A stretch of DNA of 64,000 nt from Caulobacter sp. (GCA_030680355.1 JAUXVF010000009.1:62001-126000), one strand, 5' to 3'; counted from the first letter of the stretch, positions 44,806 to 55,858 are shown. Notes: generated by a model from the letters alone, not told the origin. Numbers and translations: made by a program.

Positions 44806-46662
44806 ATGTCTGATTCCTGGGATGTGATTGTGATCGGCGGCGGCCACGCCGGCTGTGAAGCCGCGTCGGCGTCCGCGCGCTTTGGCGCCCGGACCCTTCT
44901 GCTGACCCACAAGCTCGAGACGATCGGCGAAATGAGCTGTAACCCGGCCATTGGCGGCCTGGGCAAAGGCCACCTTGTCCGTGAGATCGACGCCCTGGAC
45001 GGCCTGATGGGCCGAATGGCCGACAAGGCCGGCATCCAGTTCCGGATGCTCAACCGATCCCGGGGCCCCGCCGTGCGGGGGCCGCGCAGCCAGATCGACC
45101 GTAATCTCTATCGTGAAGCCATTCAGGCTGAACTCGCCGGCCAGGCCAACCTCGAGATTATTGCCGATGCGGTTGAGGATCTCGTCGTTGTCGACGGGGT
45201 CCTGACCGGTGTGGTCGGCGGAACGGGCCGGGTCTATACGGCCCCTCGCGTGGTCCTGACCACGGGCACCTTCCTGAAGGGGATGATCCACCTCGGCGAA
45301 AAACGCATTCCCGCTGGCCGGGTCGGCGACGCGCCCGCCATCGGCCTGGCCGACCGTCTGTATGGCCTGGGCCTGGACATGGGACGGCTCAAAACCGGCA
45401 CGCCGGCCCGGCTCGATGGATCGACCATTGCCTGGGAAAAGCTGGAAATGCAGGCCGCGGACGCGGACCCGATTCCGTTTTCCTTCCTCAATGACCAGAT
45501 TACCGTGCCCCAGATCGCCTGCGGCATCACCTGGACGACCGAAGAAACCCATCGGATCATCGCTGAGCGGCTGACGGAGTCGGCGGTCTACGGCGGTCGG
45601 GCGACCGGCCGTGGCCCGCGCTACTGCCCCTCGATCGAGGACAAGGTGGTCCGGTTCGCCGACAAGACCAGCCACCAGATCTTCCTCGAGCCCGAAGGGC
45701 TCGATGACGACACCGTCTATCCGAACGGCATCTCCACCTCGGTGTCGGAAGAGACCCAGCTGCGGTTCCTGCGCACGATCCCGGGGCTGGAGCAGGTCGA
45801 GGTCCGACGGTTTGGCTACGCCATCGAGTATGATTACGTCGACCCTCGCGAACTGTTCCCGACGCTTGAGGTCAAGCGGCTGCCGGGCCTGTATCTGGCC
45901 GGCCAGATCAACGGCACCACCGGCTATGAGGAGGCCGGCGCCCAGGGCCTGGTCGCCGGGCTCAATGCGGCCCGAGCGGCGTCGGGCGCCGAGCCGGCGA
46001 CCTTTGCCCGGGACGAGGCCTACATCGGCGTGCTGATTGATGATCTGGTGACGCGGGGCGTGACCGAGCCCTATCGGATGTTCACCAGCCGGGCAGAGTT
46101 TCGCCTGAGCCTGCGCGCCGACAACGCTGATCAGCGGGTCACTCAGCGCGGGATCGATCTGGGCTGCGTCGGCCCTGGACGGGCGAAGGTGTTTCACGTG
46201 AAACAACGGGCCCTCGACAACGCTCGCGCCCTGGCCCGGTCTCTTACCCTGACCCCCACGGCGGCCGCCAAGGCCGGTTTGCCGGTCAAGGCTGACGGCC
46301 AGAAGCGGGACGTCTTCCAGCTGCTCGCCTTTCCCGACATTGATCTTGACCGTTTGACCGTCCTCTGGCCGGCGCTGGCCGGCTGGTCGCCCGACGTTCG
46401 CGAACAGGTCGAGATCGACGCCGCCTATGCCGGCTATCTCGACCGCCAGCAGGCCGATGTTGACGCCTTTCGCCGTGATGAGGCGCTCCGGCTGCCGGGC
46501 GACCTCGACTATGGCGCGGTCGGCGGGCTTTCCAACGAGATCCGCGACAAGCTTCTGGCGGTTCGCCCCCTGACCCTGGGCCAGGCCGCCCGTATCGAGG
46601 GGGTCACCCCCGGCGCCCTGACCGCCCTGCTCGCTCATGTCCGACGTCCCCGCGCCGCCTGA
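44806..46662 (+). CDS. mnmG: tRNA uridine-5-carboxymethylaminomethyl synthesis enzyme MnmG
   Basis: The product is 618 residues. The FAD site [19 protein letters not shown], the signatures [17 protein letters not shown] and [16 protein letters not shown], and the helical MnmE-interacting C-terminus ([20 protein letters not shown]) identify it. It is the partner of MnmE. A perfect parS lies inside its coding sequence at 46190-46205, encoding VFHVKQ. It overlaps rsmG by 26 bp. Confidence 0.97.
   Translation: MSDSWDVIVIGGGHAGCEAASASARFGARTLLLTHKLETIGEMSCNPAIGGLGKGHLVREIDALDGLMGRMADKAGIQFRMLNRSRGPAVRGPRSQIDRNLYREAIQAELAGQANLEIIADAVEDLVVVDGVLTGVVGGTGRVYTAPRVVLTTGTFLKGMIHLGEKRIPAGRVGDAPAIGLADRLYGLGLDMGRLKTGTPARLDGSTIAWEKLEMQAADADPIPFSFLNDQITVPQIACGITWTTEETHRIIAERLTESAVYGGRATGRGPRYCPSIEDKVVRFADKTSHQIFLEPEGLDDDTVYPNGISTSVSEETQLRFLRTIPGLEQVEVRRFGYAIEYDYVDPRELFPTLEVKRLPGLYLAGQINGTTGYEEAGAQGLVAGLNAARAASGAEPATFARDEAYIGVLIDDLVTRGVTEPYRMFTSRAEFRLSLRADNADQRVTQRGIDLGCVGPGRAKVFHVKQRALDNARALARSLTLTPTAAAKAGLPVKADGQKRDVFQLLAFPDIDLDRLTVLWPALAGWSPDVREQVEIDAAYAGYLDRQQADVDAFRRDEALRLPGDLDYGAVGGLSNEIRDKLLAVRPLTLGQAARIEGVTPGALTALLAHVRRPRAA
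46190..46205. other. parS site 2 (inside mnmG)
   Basis: Second perfect TGTTTCACGTGAAACA, within codons for V-F-H-V-K-Q of mnmG. It is 1.5 kb from site 1 and 1.1 kb before parA. Confidence 0.97.
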
Positions 46663-47276
46663 GGCCGCGGCGCTGGACGCCGCCACCTTCCAGGCCCTGA
46701 CGGGGGCCACCGATGTTCAGATGGCCGATCTGGAACAGTTCCGCCTCATGCTCGTCGAGGGCAACGCGGTGATGAATCTGGTCGGGCCGGCTACGCTGCC
46801 TGACTTCTGGAACCGCCATGCCTGGGACAGCGCCCAGCTGCTGCGGCTGGTCCCCGAGGCGAAGACCTGGGCGGATCTGGGCGCCGGCGCCGGCTTTCCG
46901 GGCCTGGTCCTGGCCATCCTGCTCAAGGGCGTTCCCGGAGCGAGGATCCATCTGGTGGAAAGCATGGCCAAGCGATGCCGGTTCCTCGAGGCCGTCGCGA
47001 TGGCCCTCGACCTTCCCGTCGAGATTCACAACAAGCGTGCGGAAGACCTGTCCCTGTCTGTGGATATCGTCACCGCGCGGGCTTGCGCCCCGATGACCAG
47101 ACTGCTCGGGTATGGCCAGCCCTACCTGAAGCGGGGTGCGCGCGGTTTGTTCCTGAAGGGACAGGATGTGGTATCGGAAATGGCGGAAGCCTCGAAATCC
47201 TGGACGATCAAATACCGCCTGATTGGCAGTTTGAGCGACCCGAGGGGACAGATCGTCGATGTGGAGGGCCTGACCC

Positions 47277-47284
<8 letters not shown>
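46637..47284 (+). CDS. rsmG: 16S rRNA (guanine-527-N7)-methyltransferase
   Basis: The product is 215 residues. The SAM-binding motif [17 protein letters not shown] is near 76, and [20 protein letters not shown] follows. It methylates G527 of 16S rRNA, and loss is known to give low-level streptomycin resistance. The start lies inside the end of mnmG, and its stop overlaps the parA start (8 bp). Confidence 0.96.
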
Positions 47285-48095
<811 letters not shown>

Positions 48096-48112
48096 ACGGA
48101 GTAACTTCACCG

Positions 48113-48994
48113 ATGGCTGAAGGTCGCAGGGGTCTGGGCCGGGGTCTGTCCGCCCTGTTGGGCGAATCCGACGCCGAGAACGCGCCGGCGCCCGACGGTG
48201 AAGTCGCGGGCGCTCGTGAAATTCCCATAGAGCTTATTCATCGCAATCCCGACCAGCCTCGCCGGCGGTTCGCGGAAACCGAAATCGCGGAGCTGGCGGC
48301 CTCGATCCGCGAACAGGGCATTCTTCAGCCGGTTCTGGTCCGCCCCGCGCCAGGCGTCCCCGGCGCCTATCAGCTGGTCGCCGGTGAGCGCCGCTGGCGC
48401 GCCGCGCAACAGGCCGGGTTGCGCGCCTTGCCGGTTCTGGTCCGTGACCTGGACGACCGGCAGGTGCTTGAGATCGCGATCGTCGAAAACGTCCAGCGGG
48501 CTGATCTGGGGCCCGTCGAGGAATCCCTCAGCTATCGCGCCCTGATGGACAGGTTCGGCCGCACCCAGGAAGAGGTGGCCAAGGTCGTCGGCAAGAGCCG
48601 GCCGCATGTCGCCAACGCGCTTCGTCTGCTCAGCCTGCCCGACGAGGTGCAGGGGATGCTGGCGGACGGTCTGCTCACCGCCGGCCATGCCCGGGCGTTG
48701 ATCGGGTCGCCCGATCCCGTGGGACTGGGGCGGGTCGTTATCGACCGTGGCCTCAGCGTCCGCGACACCGAGGCGCTGGTGAAGCGCGGCGCCCCCGAGA
48801 AGAAGTCGGCGGGACCGGCGCGGCCCCGGCCGGTCATGGACCATGACACCGCCGCGCTTGAGAGTGATCTGTCGGAGGTGCTTGGACTCGACGTCGAGAT
48901 CCGCGATCAGGGCGGCGTGGGCGAACTGCGCATCCGCTACGCGACGCTCGAGCAGCTGGATGATCTGTGTCGCAAGCTCACCCGGGGGGGCTGA
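48113..48994 (+). CDS. parB: Chromosome partitioning protein ParB (CTPase)
   Basis: The product is 293 residues from the ATG at 48113 (MAEGRRGLGRGLSALLGES), closely matching the start of C. crescentus ParB; an ATG at 48092 is an alternative. The CTP-binding motifs are VAGERRWRAAQ and ENVQRADLGPVEE. The helix-turn-helix is EEVAKVVGKSRPHVANALRL, and the C-terminal dimerisation end is LEQLDDLCRKLTRG. It binds the two parS sites upstream. It is convergent with holA, 132 bp apart. Confidence 0.97.
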   Translation: MAEGRRGLGRGLSALLGESDAENAPAPDGEVAGAREIPIELIHRNPDQPRRRFAETEIAELAASIREQGILQPVLVRPAPGVPGAYQLVAGERRWRAAQQAGLRALPVLVRDLDDRQVLEIAIVENVQRADLGPVEESLSYRALMDRFGRTQEEVAKVVGKSRPHVANALRLLSLPDEVQGMLADGLLTAGHARALIGSPDPVGLGRVVIDRGLSVRDTEALVKRGAPEKKSAGPARPRPVMDHDTAALESDLSEVLGLDVEIRDQGGVGELRIRYATLEQLDDLCRKLTRGG

Positions 48995-49126
48995 TCACCC
49001 CTCGCTCAGGCGCGCGGGGCCATCCCTGAGCCCGATCGGCGTGGTTAATTTCGCCACAGCGCCAATTTTCAACGGACTCCCCGTAACGCACTGAAAACAT
49101 TACGGTAATTATCGGTCGAATTGGGC

Positions 49127-50176
49127 TTAAAGCCCGAGGCGTCGCGCCCGGCCGGCGATGGTGAGCGCCAGCCGTTCGGCCAACAGGTCGTCGGGCGCGC
49201 CGGCGGTCTTGCAGGCCAGGTCGGCGGCGAGCACGTCCGGCTGCAGAGAGAGAAGCTGCTCCAACGACCAGGCCCGCGCCTGGCGTAAAAACTCCCGCTC
49301 GTTCTTCCAGAAGACACCCGACGCCTTGGCCGCTTCCGCCAACCCGGCCCCGCTCTGCGTCAGGGTCAGGACCCGACGCAGTCGCGCAAGGTGCATGCTC
49401 ATGGCCCGGACGGCGGCCGGCCCGCCCTCCCCTTCAGCGGCCGCGCGACGCAGTCCGGCCTGGGCCGCGCCCAGCCGCCCGCCAAAAGCGTCGGTCGCGG
49501 CGTCGGACAGGGAGGCTTCGGGCTCGACGCCCAGAAAGTCCTCGAGATCGGCGGCGGTGGCGGTTCGGCCGCTACCCGGGCCCAGCCAGAGCGCCAGCCG
49601 CTCGATCTCCTGCCGCGCCACGCCCCGTTCGCGCGGCAGTCGGGCGACGAAGAGTTCAAGCGCGCCGGCGTCGAGCCCGACCTTGTCGGCGGCCAGGGAT
49701 TCGCGGGTGAACCGGGCTACGTCGCCAGGCTCATCGTCGTAGCAGGGAAGCGTCGCGCAGGCGGCGGCCTTCTCGGCGGCCTTGCGCAGGGGCGAGGAGC
49801 GATCCAGCGCGCCCGCCTCGATCAGGAAAAAGGCGTCGGGGTTGAACAGGCCCTGGACATGATGGGTCAGGGCTTCAGCCGCGACGCGGTCGGGTCCGAT
49901 CTTCTCGGCCGAAAACCGCACGCGCACCAGGCGCCGGCCGCCCATCATCGACAGGGCGCTCAGCTCGTCGGCCAGTCGTCCGCCGTCGATCTCGTCTTCG
50001 GTCAACATGGCCGCGTCAAAGGGATCGTCCGGATTGGCCGTGACCACCCTGGCCAGCCGGTCGGCGCGCTCGCGAACGCCGCTGCGATCACGACCGTGGA
50101 TCACGGCGGCGCGAAACCCGGGGTCCGGGCTCTTCAGGAACCGCTCGATGTCGGGACGTTTGGAAAGAATGGCCAC
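49127..50176 (-). CDS. holA: DNA polymerase III delta subunit
   Basis: The product is 349 residues. N-terminal KSPDPGFRAAVIHGRDRSGV leads to the HolA fold with the conserved RRLVRVRFSAEK and the helical collar domain (MSMHLARLRRVLTLTQSG). It opens the sliding clamp during loading. The protein lacks a Walker A, as is normal for delta. It is the last gene of DUF3576-leuS-lptE-holA. A CCGTAA/TTACGG hairpin (49081-49105) lies just past its stop. Confidence 0.93.
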   Translation of the reverse strand: MAILSKRPDIERFLKSPDPGFRAAVIHGRDRSGVRERADRLARVVTANPDDPFDAAMLTEDEIDGGRLADELSALSMMGGRRLVRVRFSAEKIGPDRVAAEALTHHVQGLFNPDAFFLIEAGALDRSSPLRKAAEKAAACATLPCYDDEPGDVARFTRESLAADKVGLDAGALELFVARLPRERGVARQEIERLALWLGPGSGRTATAADLEDFLGVEPEASLSDAATDAFGGRLGAAQAGLRRAAAEGEGGPAAVRAMSMHLARLRRVLTLTQSGAGLAEAAKASGVFWKNEREFLRQARAWSLEQLLSLQPDVLAADLACKTAGAPDDLLAERLALTIAGRARRLGL

Positions 50177-50184
50177 GGGCAGAC

Positions 50185-50682
50185 CTAGCCCGCGGCGCCG
50201 GACGCCATCCAGTCGGCCAGTTGGAGCTGGATCTTGCGGGCCAGTTCGGTGGCCGCCCGTGCCTGGCCGTCCTGATGGGCGGTGATCGCTGCGTAAGGTC
50301 GATCGGCACGGTCAAAGGTCACTTCGGTCTGGCTGCTGCCCTGTCGCACAACCGCGCCGGTGGCGGCCCTGACAAGCTTCCAGTCCGCCGTGAGAACCAG
50401 CTCGTAGCGGCTGGCCGTGGCGTCGGCGCGCCGCCCGCGGGCGGTGCGAACTTCCTTCAGATCTATGGTCAGTCTGTAGGTCGGCGGCAACCGCGCGTCG
50501 CGGGCCAGGGCGTCGTCCAGGGCGGCGCGCAGCAGGTAGCCGGTGCGTCCCTCGGGGGCCACGGTCTCGATCGACGACAGGCCGGGCGATACGCCGGGCG
50601 CGGCGTAAAGCGGCGTGAACCCGCAACCCGCCAGAGTCGGGGTCAGAAACAGAAGGGCCAAGGCGATCAGGCGGGCCTGCAT
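50185..50682 (-). CDS. lptE: LPS-assembly lipoprotein LptE
   Basis: The product is 165 residues. A lipobox LTPTLAGC gives the acylated Cys20, followed by GFTPLYA, the hallmark of LptE. A beta-sandwich-like region (RYELVLTADWKLVRAATGAV, split here as YELVLTADWKLVRA) follows. It plugs LptD and delivers LPS to the outer membrane. The standard leuS-lptE-holA order supports the call. The gap to leuS is 2-3 bp and to holA 8 bp. Confidence 0.93.
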   Translation of the reverse strand: MQARLIALALLFLTPTLAGCGFTPLYAAPGVSPGLSSIETVAPEGRTGYLLRAALDDALARDARLPPTYRLTIDLKEVRTARGRRADATASRYELVLTADWKLVRAATGAVVRQGSSQTEVTFDRADRPYAAITAHQDGQARAATELARKIQLQLADWMASGAAG

Positions 50683-50685
50683 GGT

Positions 50686-53253
50686 CTACCCCGCGACAAT
50701 GTTGACGATGCGACCGGGCACCACGATGACCTTGCGCACGGTCAGACCCTCAAGGTGGACCGAGACGGTCTCGTCCGCCAGCGCCTTCTCGCGGACCTCG
50801 GCCTCGCCGGCGCCCTGGGCGACGCGAATTTCGCTCCGCCGCCGGCCATTGATCTGAACCGGGAGCACCATCTCGGAGTCGACCGCCAGGGCCGGATCAA
50901 AGACCGGCCAGGCGGCGTCGACGATCATGCCCTCGCCGCCAATCCGGCTCCAGCAAGCTTCGGCGAGATGCGGCGTGAAGGGCGCAATCAGTCGCGCGAA
51001 GACCGACAAAGCCTCGCTCCGGGCCTCCGCAACGCTTCCGTCGGACGATTGGAACCCTTTGAGAACATTGAGGAATTCATAAAGTTTGGCGATTCCGCTG
51101 TTGAAGCGGAACTGCTCGACGGACTCCGTGACGGCCTTGATGGTCTTGTGCGTCATGCGGCGCAATTCGTCGCCGCGGGCGTCGGTCTGGGTCGCCGCGG
51201 CGGCGTCGTTGTCGAACTCCGCCCAGACCCGCTGGACGAACCGACCGGCGCCTTCAACGCCGCCGGTCGTCCACTGGACGTCGCGTTCTGGCGGGCTGTC
51301 GGACATCACAAACAGACGCGCGGCGTCGACGCCGTACTGTTCGAAAATCTCTTCCGGCGCGACGACGTTTTTCTTTGATTTCGACATCTTCTCGATGTCG
51401 CCGATGATCAGGGACTCGCCGGTTTCCGCCAGGGTGGCGCGCCGGGTGGCGCCCTCCGCCTCAAGGACCACCTGGGTCGGCTCGATCCATTCTCCGGTCT
51501 GCCGGGCGTAGGTCTCGTGGGTCACCATGCCCTGGGTGAACAGACCGGCGAATGGTTCGGACACCGACAACATGCCCTCGTCCTTGAGCGCGCGGGTGAC
51601 GAAACGGGCATAGAGCAGATGCAGCACGGCGTGTTCGACGCCGCCGATGTACTGGTCCACGGGCAGCCAGCGGTCGGCGGCGGCCTTGTCAATCGGATCG
51701 GCCGATTCAGGGTTGGTGAACCGGGCGAAATACCAGCTGGAATCGACGAAGGTGTCGAGCGTGTCGGTCTCGCGCTCAGCCTCGCCGCTGCAGCGGGGGC
51801 AGGTCGTGTGCCGCCAGGTCGGGTGCCTCAGCAAGGGGTTGCCGGGTCGGTCGAAGGTGACGTCGTCGGGCAGGATGACCGGCAACTGGTCCGCCGGCGT
51901 GGGCACCACACCGCATTTGGGGCAGTGAATCACCGGAATGGGGCAGCCCCAGTACCGCTGGCGCGACACGCCCCAGTCGCGCAGCCGATAGACGGTCGCG
52001 CCCTTCCCTTTGCCCATGCCTTCAATGCGGTCTACGGCGGCGGCCTTGGCCTCCTCAACGGACATCCCGTCCATGAAGCCGGACCGGAAGATCGTTCCTG
52101 GGCCTGTATAGGCGTCTCCGCCGACCATGAAGGTCGCCGCATCGGCGTCGGCCGGCAGCACCACCGGCAGCACCGGCAGATCGTACTTTCGGGCGAAGTC
52201 GAGATCCCGCTGATCGTGGGCCGGACAGCCGAAAACGGCGCCCGTGCCGTAGTCCATCAGGATGAAGTTGGCGATCCAGACCGGCAGGGTCTGACCCGGA
52301 ACAAACGGGTGGACGACCCGCAATCCGGTGTCCAGGCCAAGCTTGTCGGCGGCCTCGATCTCGGCTTCGGAGGTCCCGCCCCGGCGGCACTCGGCCACGA
52401 AGGCGGCGACCTTCGGGTCGGCGGCGGCCATCTGAGCGGCCAGGGGGTGCTCGGGCGCAATGGCGACAAAACTGGCCCCAAACAACGTGTCTGGCCGGGT
52501 GGTATAGACCTCCAGACCCGTCTCGAAGCCGTTCGGCGCGTCACCGGCGAAGTCGAACGAAAAGCGCAAGCCCCTGGAGCGTCCGATCCAGTTTTCCTGC
52601 ATCAGCCGGACCTTGTCGGGCCAGCGATCCAAGGAGCCCAAGCCCTCGATGAGATCGTCGGCGTAGTCGGTGATCCGCAGGAACCACTGGGTCAGCTTCT
52701 TTTTCTCGACCAGCGCGCCGGAGCGCCAGCCACGGCCGTCGATGACCTGTTCATTGGCCAGAACGGTCATGTCGACCGGGTCCCAGTTGACCGTGGCCTC
52801 CTTGCGGTAGACCAGGCCCCGGTCCAGGAGCTTGAGGAACCAGGCCTGCTGCTGGCCGTAGTATTCCGGGTCGCAGGTGGCGAACTCACGGCTCCAGTCG
52901 ATGCTCAGCCCGAGCAGCTTGAGCTGCTCGCGCATCGCCGCGATGTTTTCGTAGGTCCAGCCCTTGGGGTGAACGCCGCGCTCCATGGCCGCGTTCTCGG
53001 CTGGCATGCCGAAGGCGTCCCAGCCCATGGGGTGAAGCACGGCATAGCCCTGGGCGCGGCGATAGCGGGCCACGACGTCGCCCATGGCGTAGTTGCGCAC
53101 ATGGCCCATGTGGATGCGTCCCGACGGATAGGGGAACATCTCCAGGACATAGTATTTCGGCCGCGGATCATCGTTCCGGGCGCGAAATACGTCATCTCGC
53201 GCCCAGGCGGCGCGCCATCTGGGTTCGACGTCCTTGGGATTATAGCGGGCCAT
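50686..53253 (-). CDS. leuS: Leucyl-tRNA synthetase
   Basis: The product is 855 residues. HIGH motif as HMGH at 48-51 ([20 protein letters not shown] region) and KMSKS near 621 ([11 protein letters not shown]). The editing domain lies between ([20 protein letters not shown] region), and the zinc-type insert CPKCGVVP / CPRCSGEA is present. It charges tRNA-Leu. It is second in its operon, 24 bp after the DUF3576 gene. Confidence 0.98.
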   Translation of the reverse strand: MARYNPKDVEPRWRAAWARDDVFRARNDDPRPKYYVLEMFPYPSGRIHMGHVRNYAMGDVVARYRRAQGYAVLHPMGWDAFGMPAENAAMERGVHPKGWTYENIAAMREQLKLLGLSIDWSREFATCDPEYYGQQQAWFLKLLDRGLVYRKEATVNWDPVDMTVLANEQVIDGRGWRSGALVEKKKLTQWFLRITDYADDLIEGLGSLDRWPDKVRLMQENWIGRSRGLRFSFDFAGDAPNGFETGLEVYTTRPDTLFGASFVAIAPEHPLAAQMAAADPKVAAFVAECRRGGTSEAEIEAADKLGLDTGLRVVHPFVPGQTLPVWIANFILMDYGTGAVFGCPAHDQRDLDFARKYDLPVLPVVLPADADAATFMVGGDAYTGPGTIFRSGFMDGMSVEEAKAAAVDRIEGMGKGKGATVYRLRDWGVSRQRYWGCPIPVIHCPKCGVVPTPADQLPVILPDDVTFDRPGNPLLRHPTWRHTTCPRCSGEAERETDTLDTFVDSSWYFARFTNPESADPIDKAAADRWLPVDQYIGGVEHAVLHLLYARFVTRALKDEGMLSVSEPFAGLFTQGMVTHETYARQTGEWIEPTQVVLEAEGATRRATLAETGESLIIGDIEKMSKSKKNVVAPEEIFEQYGVDAARLFVMSDSPPERDVQWTTGGVEGAGRFVQRVWAEFDNDAAAATQTDARGDELRRMTHKTIKAVTESVEQFRFNSGIAKLYEFLNVLKGFQSSDGSVAEARSEALSVFARLIAPFTPHLAEACWSRIGGEGMIVDAAWPVFDPALAVDSEMVLPVQINGRRRSEIRVAQGAGEAEVREKALADETVSVHLEGLTVRKVIVVPGRIVNIVAG

Positions 53254-53277
53254 GCGCCGTAACGATTTGGATCCCGA

Positions 53278-53790
53278 CTAACGGGAGATGTTGGACAGAC
53301 GCAGTTGGCGCGCCTTGGTCAGGATGGCGTTCTCGATATCCGTTTCCGTCTGGGCCGCGGTCGGGGCGTCGATCCAGCCGCCGGCGCCGTCGCCGATCTG
53401 CTTGAAAATGGTGACGTTCAGACCATCGGCGCGCAGACGGGTGTCGAGGATGTAGACCGTGGCCTTGAAACGCTCATCGGGCTTTTCAGGGTTGGTGTAC
53501 CAGTCGGTGATGATCACGCCGCCATAGGGGTCGGCCGAGGCCAGGGGCATGAAGGACAGGGTGTCGAGGGACGCCCGCCAGAGATAGCCGTTGACGCCCA
53601 GTTGCGCCGCGCCGCCGGTCTTGCCGCCTTTGGACTTTCCGCCCATTCCAAACAGGGAGAAACCGCCAGAGTCCTGGCCTTGGAAGGTGCGTGACCCTCC
53701 GGTCGAGCCACAGGCGGCGAGGCCCGTCAAACTCAAGGCCAAAACCCCTGCGGAAGCGACCCGCATCCACGACTTGCGCGTAAACGCCAT
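53278..53790 (-). CDS. DUF3576 lipoprotein
   Basis: The product is 170 residues from the ATG at 53790. A lipobox LTGLAAC gives Cys27, followed by a Gly/Ser/Lys linker. The DUF3576 domain (GVNGYLWRASLDTLSFMPLASADPYGGVIITDWY, here noted as NGYLWRASLDTLSFMPL and GGVIITDWY) follows. It occurs upstream of leuS in many alphaproteobacteria. The role is unknown, presumably envelope-associated because it travels with lptE. Confidence 0.9.
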   Translation of the reverse strand: MAFTRKSWMRVASAGVLALSLTGLAACGSTGGSRTFQGQDSGGFSLFGMGGKSKGGKTGGAAQLGVNGYLWRASLDTLSFMPLASADPYGGVIITDWYTNPEKPDERFKATVYILDTRLRADGLNVTIFKQIGDGAGGWIDAPTAAQTETDIENAILTKARQLRLSNISR

Positions 53791-53973
53791 ATTTTCTCGC
53801 TCCACTCGTTCCGACCGACGCCTTGGTCTCAAGACGTTACGGTGTTCACCCCCGATGCCAGTGAGCCCGTCTACAACAAGGCTTCGCCGCCGCCAAACAG
53901 GAATCGCGTGGCTCTCGCGCCACAGGCGAGGTGTGAATCGCCGGATTCGGTCGCTGAGTCAGGCCACGGTTGG

Positions 53974-54001
53974 TTGACCCGGCCGGATTCAAGTCTTTAA
54001 T
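53974..54001 (+). promoter_or_regulatory. Candidate sigma-70 promoter for the ntrZ-like gene
   Basis: TTGACC (53974-53979) and TTTAAT (53996-54001) with a 16-bp spacer, about 75 bp before the ATG. It is the best match in the 284-bp divergent gap. Confidence 0.45.
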
Positions 54002-54074
54002 CACATTCAAGGTCCACCGTCTTCGAGGTCGAAGGCGGGTCGGACGGAACGGCTGGGGGAGCCGATAGGGCGTA

Positions 54075-54488
54075 ATGGCGAAAGTTCGGAGCATTGTTGT
54101 GGCGGCGGCGTTGACCCTGTTGGGCTCGGCGTCCGTGGCCTATGCCCAGAGCGCCACCGTCAAATCGCGGGCGCAGACGACGCCTGACGCCTTTGTTGTT
54201 CGCGGCGATTTCAGCCTGCGGGATTCGCAGTTCGGCCCGCAGGCCAGCAAGCGCACCCTGGTCTGGGACGCCAAGAAGGGCCGTTGGGGCCTCACCCTCG
54301 ACATCACGCCGCGTCCGGGCGTCGACGCCCAGGCGCGCGATGTCGAAGCGGGAGCCTTCTTCCGCGTGACGCCGCAGCTTCGGGTTGGCGGCGCCGTCGG
54401 CGTGGGTCCGACCGCGGCGCCGGTGCGCAAGCCCGACGAACGCGAAGAAACCCCGCGCGTCCGGCTTGAGACCGCCTTCAAATTCTGA
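54075..54488 (+). CDS. ntrZ: NtrZ-like periplasmic regulatory protein
   Basis: The product is 137 residues with a cleavable signal (AAALTLLGSASVAYA). The mature chain has a basic, Gln/Thr-rich start, then a beta-rich part (FSLRDSQFGPQASKRTLVWD, KGRWGLTLDITPRPG, FFRVTPQLRVGGAVGVGP). The sequence and its neighbourhood near leuS and cenR resemble NtrZ of Caulobacter, a periplasmic protein that restrains the histidine kinase NtrY; the call is from memory of that family. ntrYX are not in the window. Its 3' end overlaps the convergent ThiE-like gene by 11 bp. Confidence 0.6.
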   Translation: MAKVRSIVVAAALTLLGSASVAYAQSATVKSRAQTTPDAFVVRGDFSLRDSQFGPQASKRTLVWDAKKGRWGLTLDITPRPGVDAQARDVEAGAFFRVTPQLRVGGAVGVGPTAAPVRKPDEREETPRVRLETAFKF

Positions 54489-55113
54489 CCGTTTCGGTCA
54501 CCCCTTCGATCATTGCCAATCCGACCGCGCTCGAACCCGCCAATAGCGGGGCCGTGCGCAGGTTCACGCCGCCCAGGGCATAGACCGGTAAGGGCGCGGC
54601 CCTGACCAGCGCCTCGAACGCTTCAGGACCCATGGGCGGCCCGGCGGACGGGCTGGCGCTGGCGAACACCGGAGAGACCAGCACGGCGTCACAGCCGGCC
54701 CTGGAGGCGGCCTGTGCGGCCTTAAGGCCATGGGCGGCGGCCGTAAGTCGCCAGGCGGGATGGGCGGCCCTCAGCGCGCCGGCCTCGGTGATCATCCGTT
54801 CAGGCAGATGCAGGCCGTCAGCGCCGCACATCTCGGCCAGGCGGGCGTCGGCGCCAACCAGAAGCAGGAGGCCGCGGTCGGTGGTGATCCGGCGCAGGCG
54901 GGCCGCCCTTTCCTCCGCGTCGAGGGCCCCAAAGGCGCGATAAATCACGCCGGTTCCCGGCGGCAGACGTGCGGCGATGGCTTCTGGATCCGGCGTCCGC
55001 TGGGGGTCTGTGACGAACAGAAGGCGTGGCAGGGGCTTTTCCGGCGTAAACCGGGGTCGTAAGGACGCCGCAAGGTCCATCAACTCGTGGAGATCGCCTG
55101 TTGCCTCTTTCAT
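54478..55113 (-). CDS. ThiE/TenI-like protein
   Basis: The product is 211 residues from the ATG at 55113; an ATG at 55080 would give a shorter form. It shows the phosphate-binding barrel LLFVTDPQRTPDPEA, DGLHLPERMI, DAVLVSPVFASASPSAG, YALGGVNLRTAPLL. The SPVFAS stretch replaces the GPVFPTxTK of active ThiE, so thiamine phosphate synthase activity is doubtful and TenI-like function is possible. Its start overlaps the divergent yggS start by 13 bp. Confidence 0.75.
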   Translation of the reverse strand: MKEATGDLHELMDLAASLRPRFTPEKPLPRLLFVTDPQRTPDPEAIAARLPPGTGVIYRAFGALDAEERAARLRRITTDRGLLLLVGADARLAEMCGADGLHLPERMITEAGALRAAHPAWRLTAAAHGLKAAQAASRAGCDAVLVSPVFASASPSAGPPMGPEAFEALVRAAPLPVYALGGVNLRTAPLLAGSSAVGLAMIEGVTETVRI

Positions 55114-55769
55114 CCGCGATCGCCGCCGCGCGCCTTTCCGTTCTGGCCCGTATCGCCGCCGCCGCCCGCGAGGCCGGCCGCGACCCGGATGATGTGACGC
55201 TGGTCGCCGTCTCCAAGCAACAGCCCGATGACCGAATCGAAGCGATGCTCGCCACCGGCCAGCGGATTTTCGGCGAAAACCGTGTCCAGGAAGCTCAGGA
55301 CCGCTGGGGCGAGCGGCGAGAAGGCCTGGAGCTTCGTCTGATCGGACCGCTGCAGAGCAACAAGGCGCGGGACGCGCTCGCCCTGTTCGATGTCATTGAA
55401 ACCCTCGACAGGCAGCGGCTCGCCGAGGTTCTGGCCGACGCTATTCAACGCGCCGGCGCCGCGCCGCGGCTCTATGTCCAGGTCAACACCGGAGAAGAGC
55501 CCCAGAAGGCGGGCGTGCCGCCGGCCGATGCGGACGCCTTCATCGCCGGCTGTCGGACGCTGGGACTGCAAATCGAGGGCCTTATGTGCATTCCGCCCGA
55601 GGCCGAACCGGCCGGGCCTCATTTCACCCTGCTGGCCGATATCGCGGCCCGCAACGGCCTGGCCAGGCTGTCGATGGGGATGAGCGGGGATTTCGAGACG
55701 GCCGTGCGTTTGGGCGCGACCAGCGTCCGCGTCGGCTCTGCCCTGTTTGGCGGTCGTCTGGCCCGCTGA
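55101..55769 (+). CDS. YggS family PLP-binding protein
   Basis: The product is 222 residues using a TTG at 55101 (GGAGA eight bases upstream); the first in-frame ATG would lose the N-terminal helix and the PLP lysine region. The Lys in TLVAVSKQQPDDRI binds PLP. FGENRVQEAQD, RLIGPLQSNKARD and SMGMSGDFETAVRLGATSVR are family signatures. It has no catalytic activity of its own and maintains vitamin B6 balance. It precedes cenR by 89 bp. Confidence 0.93.
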   Translation: MPLSSAIAAARLSVLARIAAAAREAGRDPDDVTLVAVSKQQPDDRIEAMLATGQRIFGENRVQEAQDRWGERREGLELRLIGPLQSNKARDALALFDVIETLDRQRLAEVLADAIQRAGAAPRLYVQVNTGEEPQKAGVPPADADAFIAGCRTLGLQIEGLMCIPPEAEPAGPHFTLLADIAARNGLARLSMGMSGDFETAVRLGATSVRVGSALFGGRLAR

Positions 55770-55858
55770 GGCTCGCGCGCGGGCGGCCTCTGCCCTATCT
55801 GTATAACCGTCCCGACGTCGCTTGGCGTCATGACCCGAACCGGTGCAAGGTCCCGCTC

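Noticed and set aside
44743-46710. 655-residue minus-strand open frame
   Set aside because: Antisense to mnmG, whose motifs are unambiguous.
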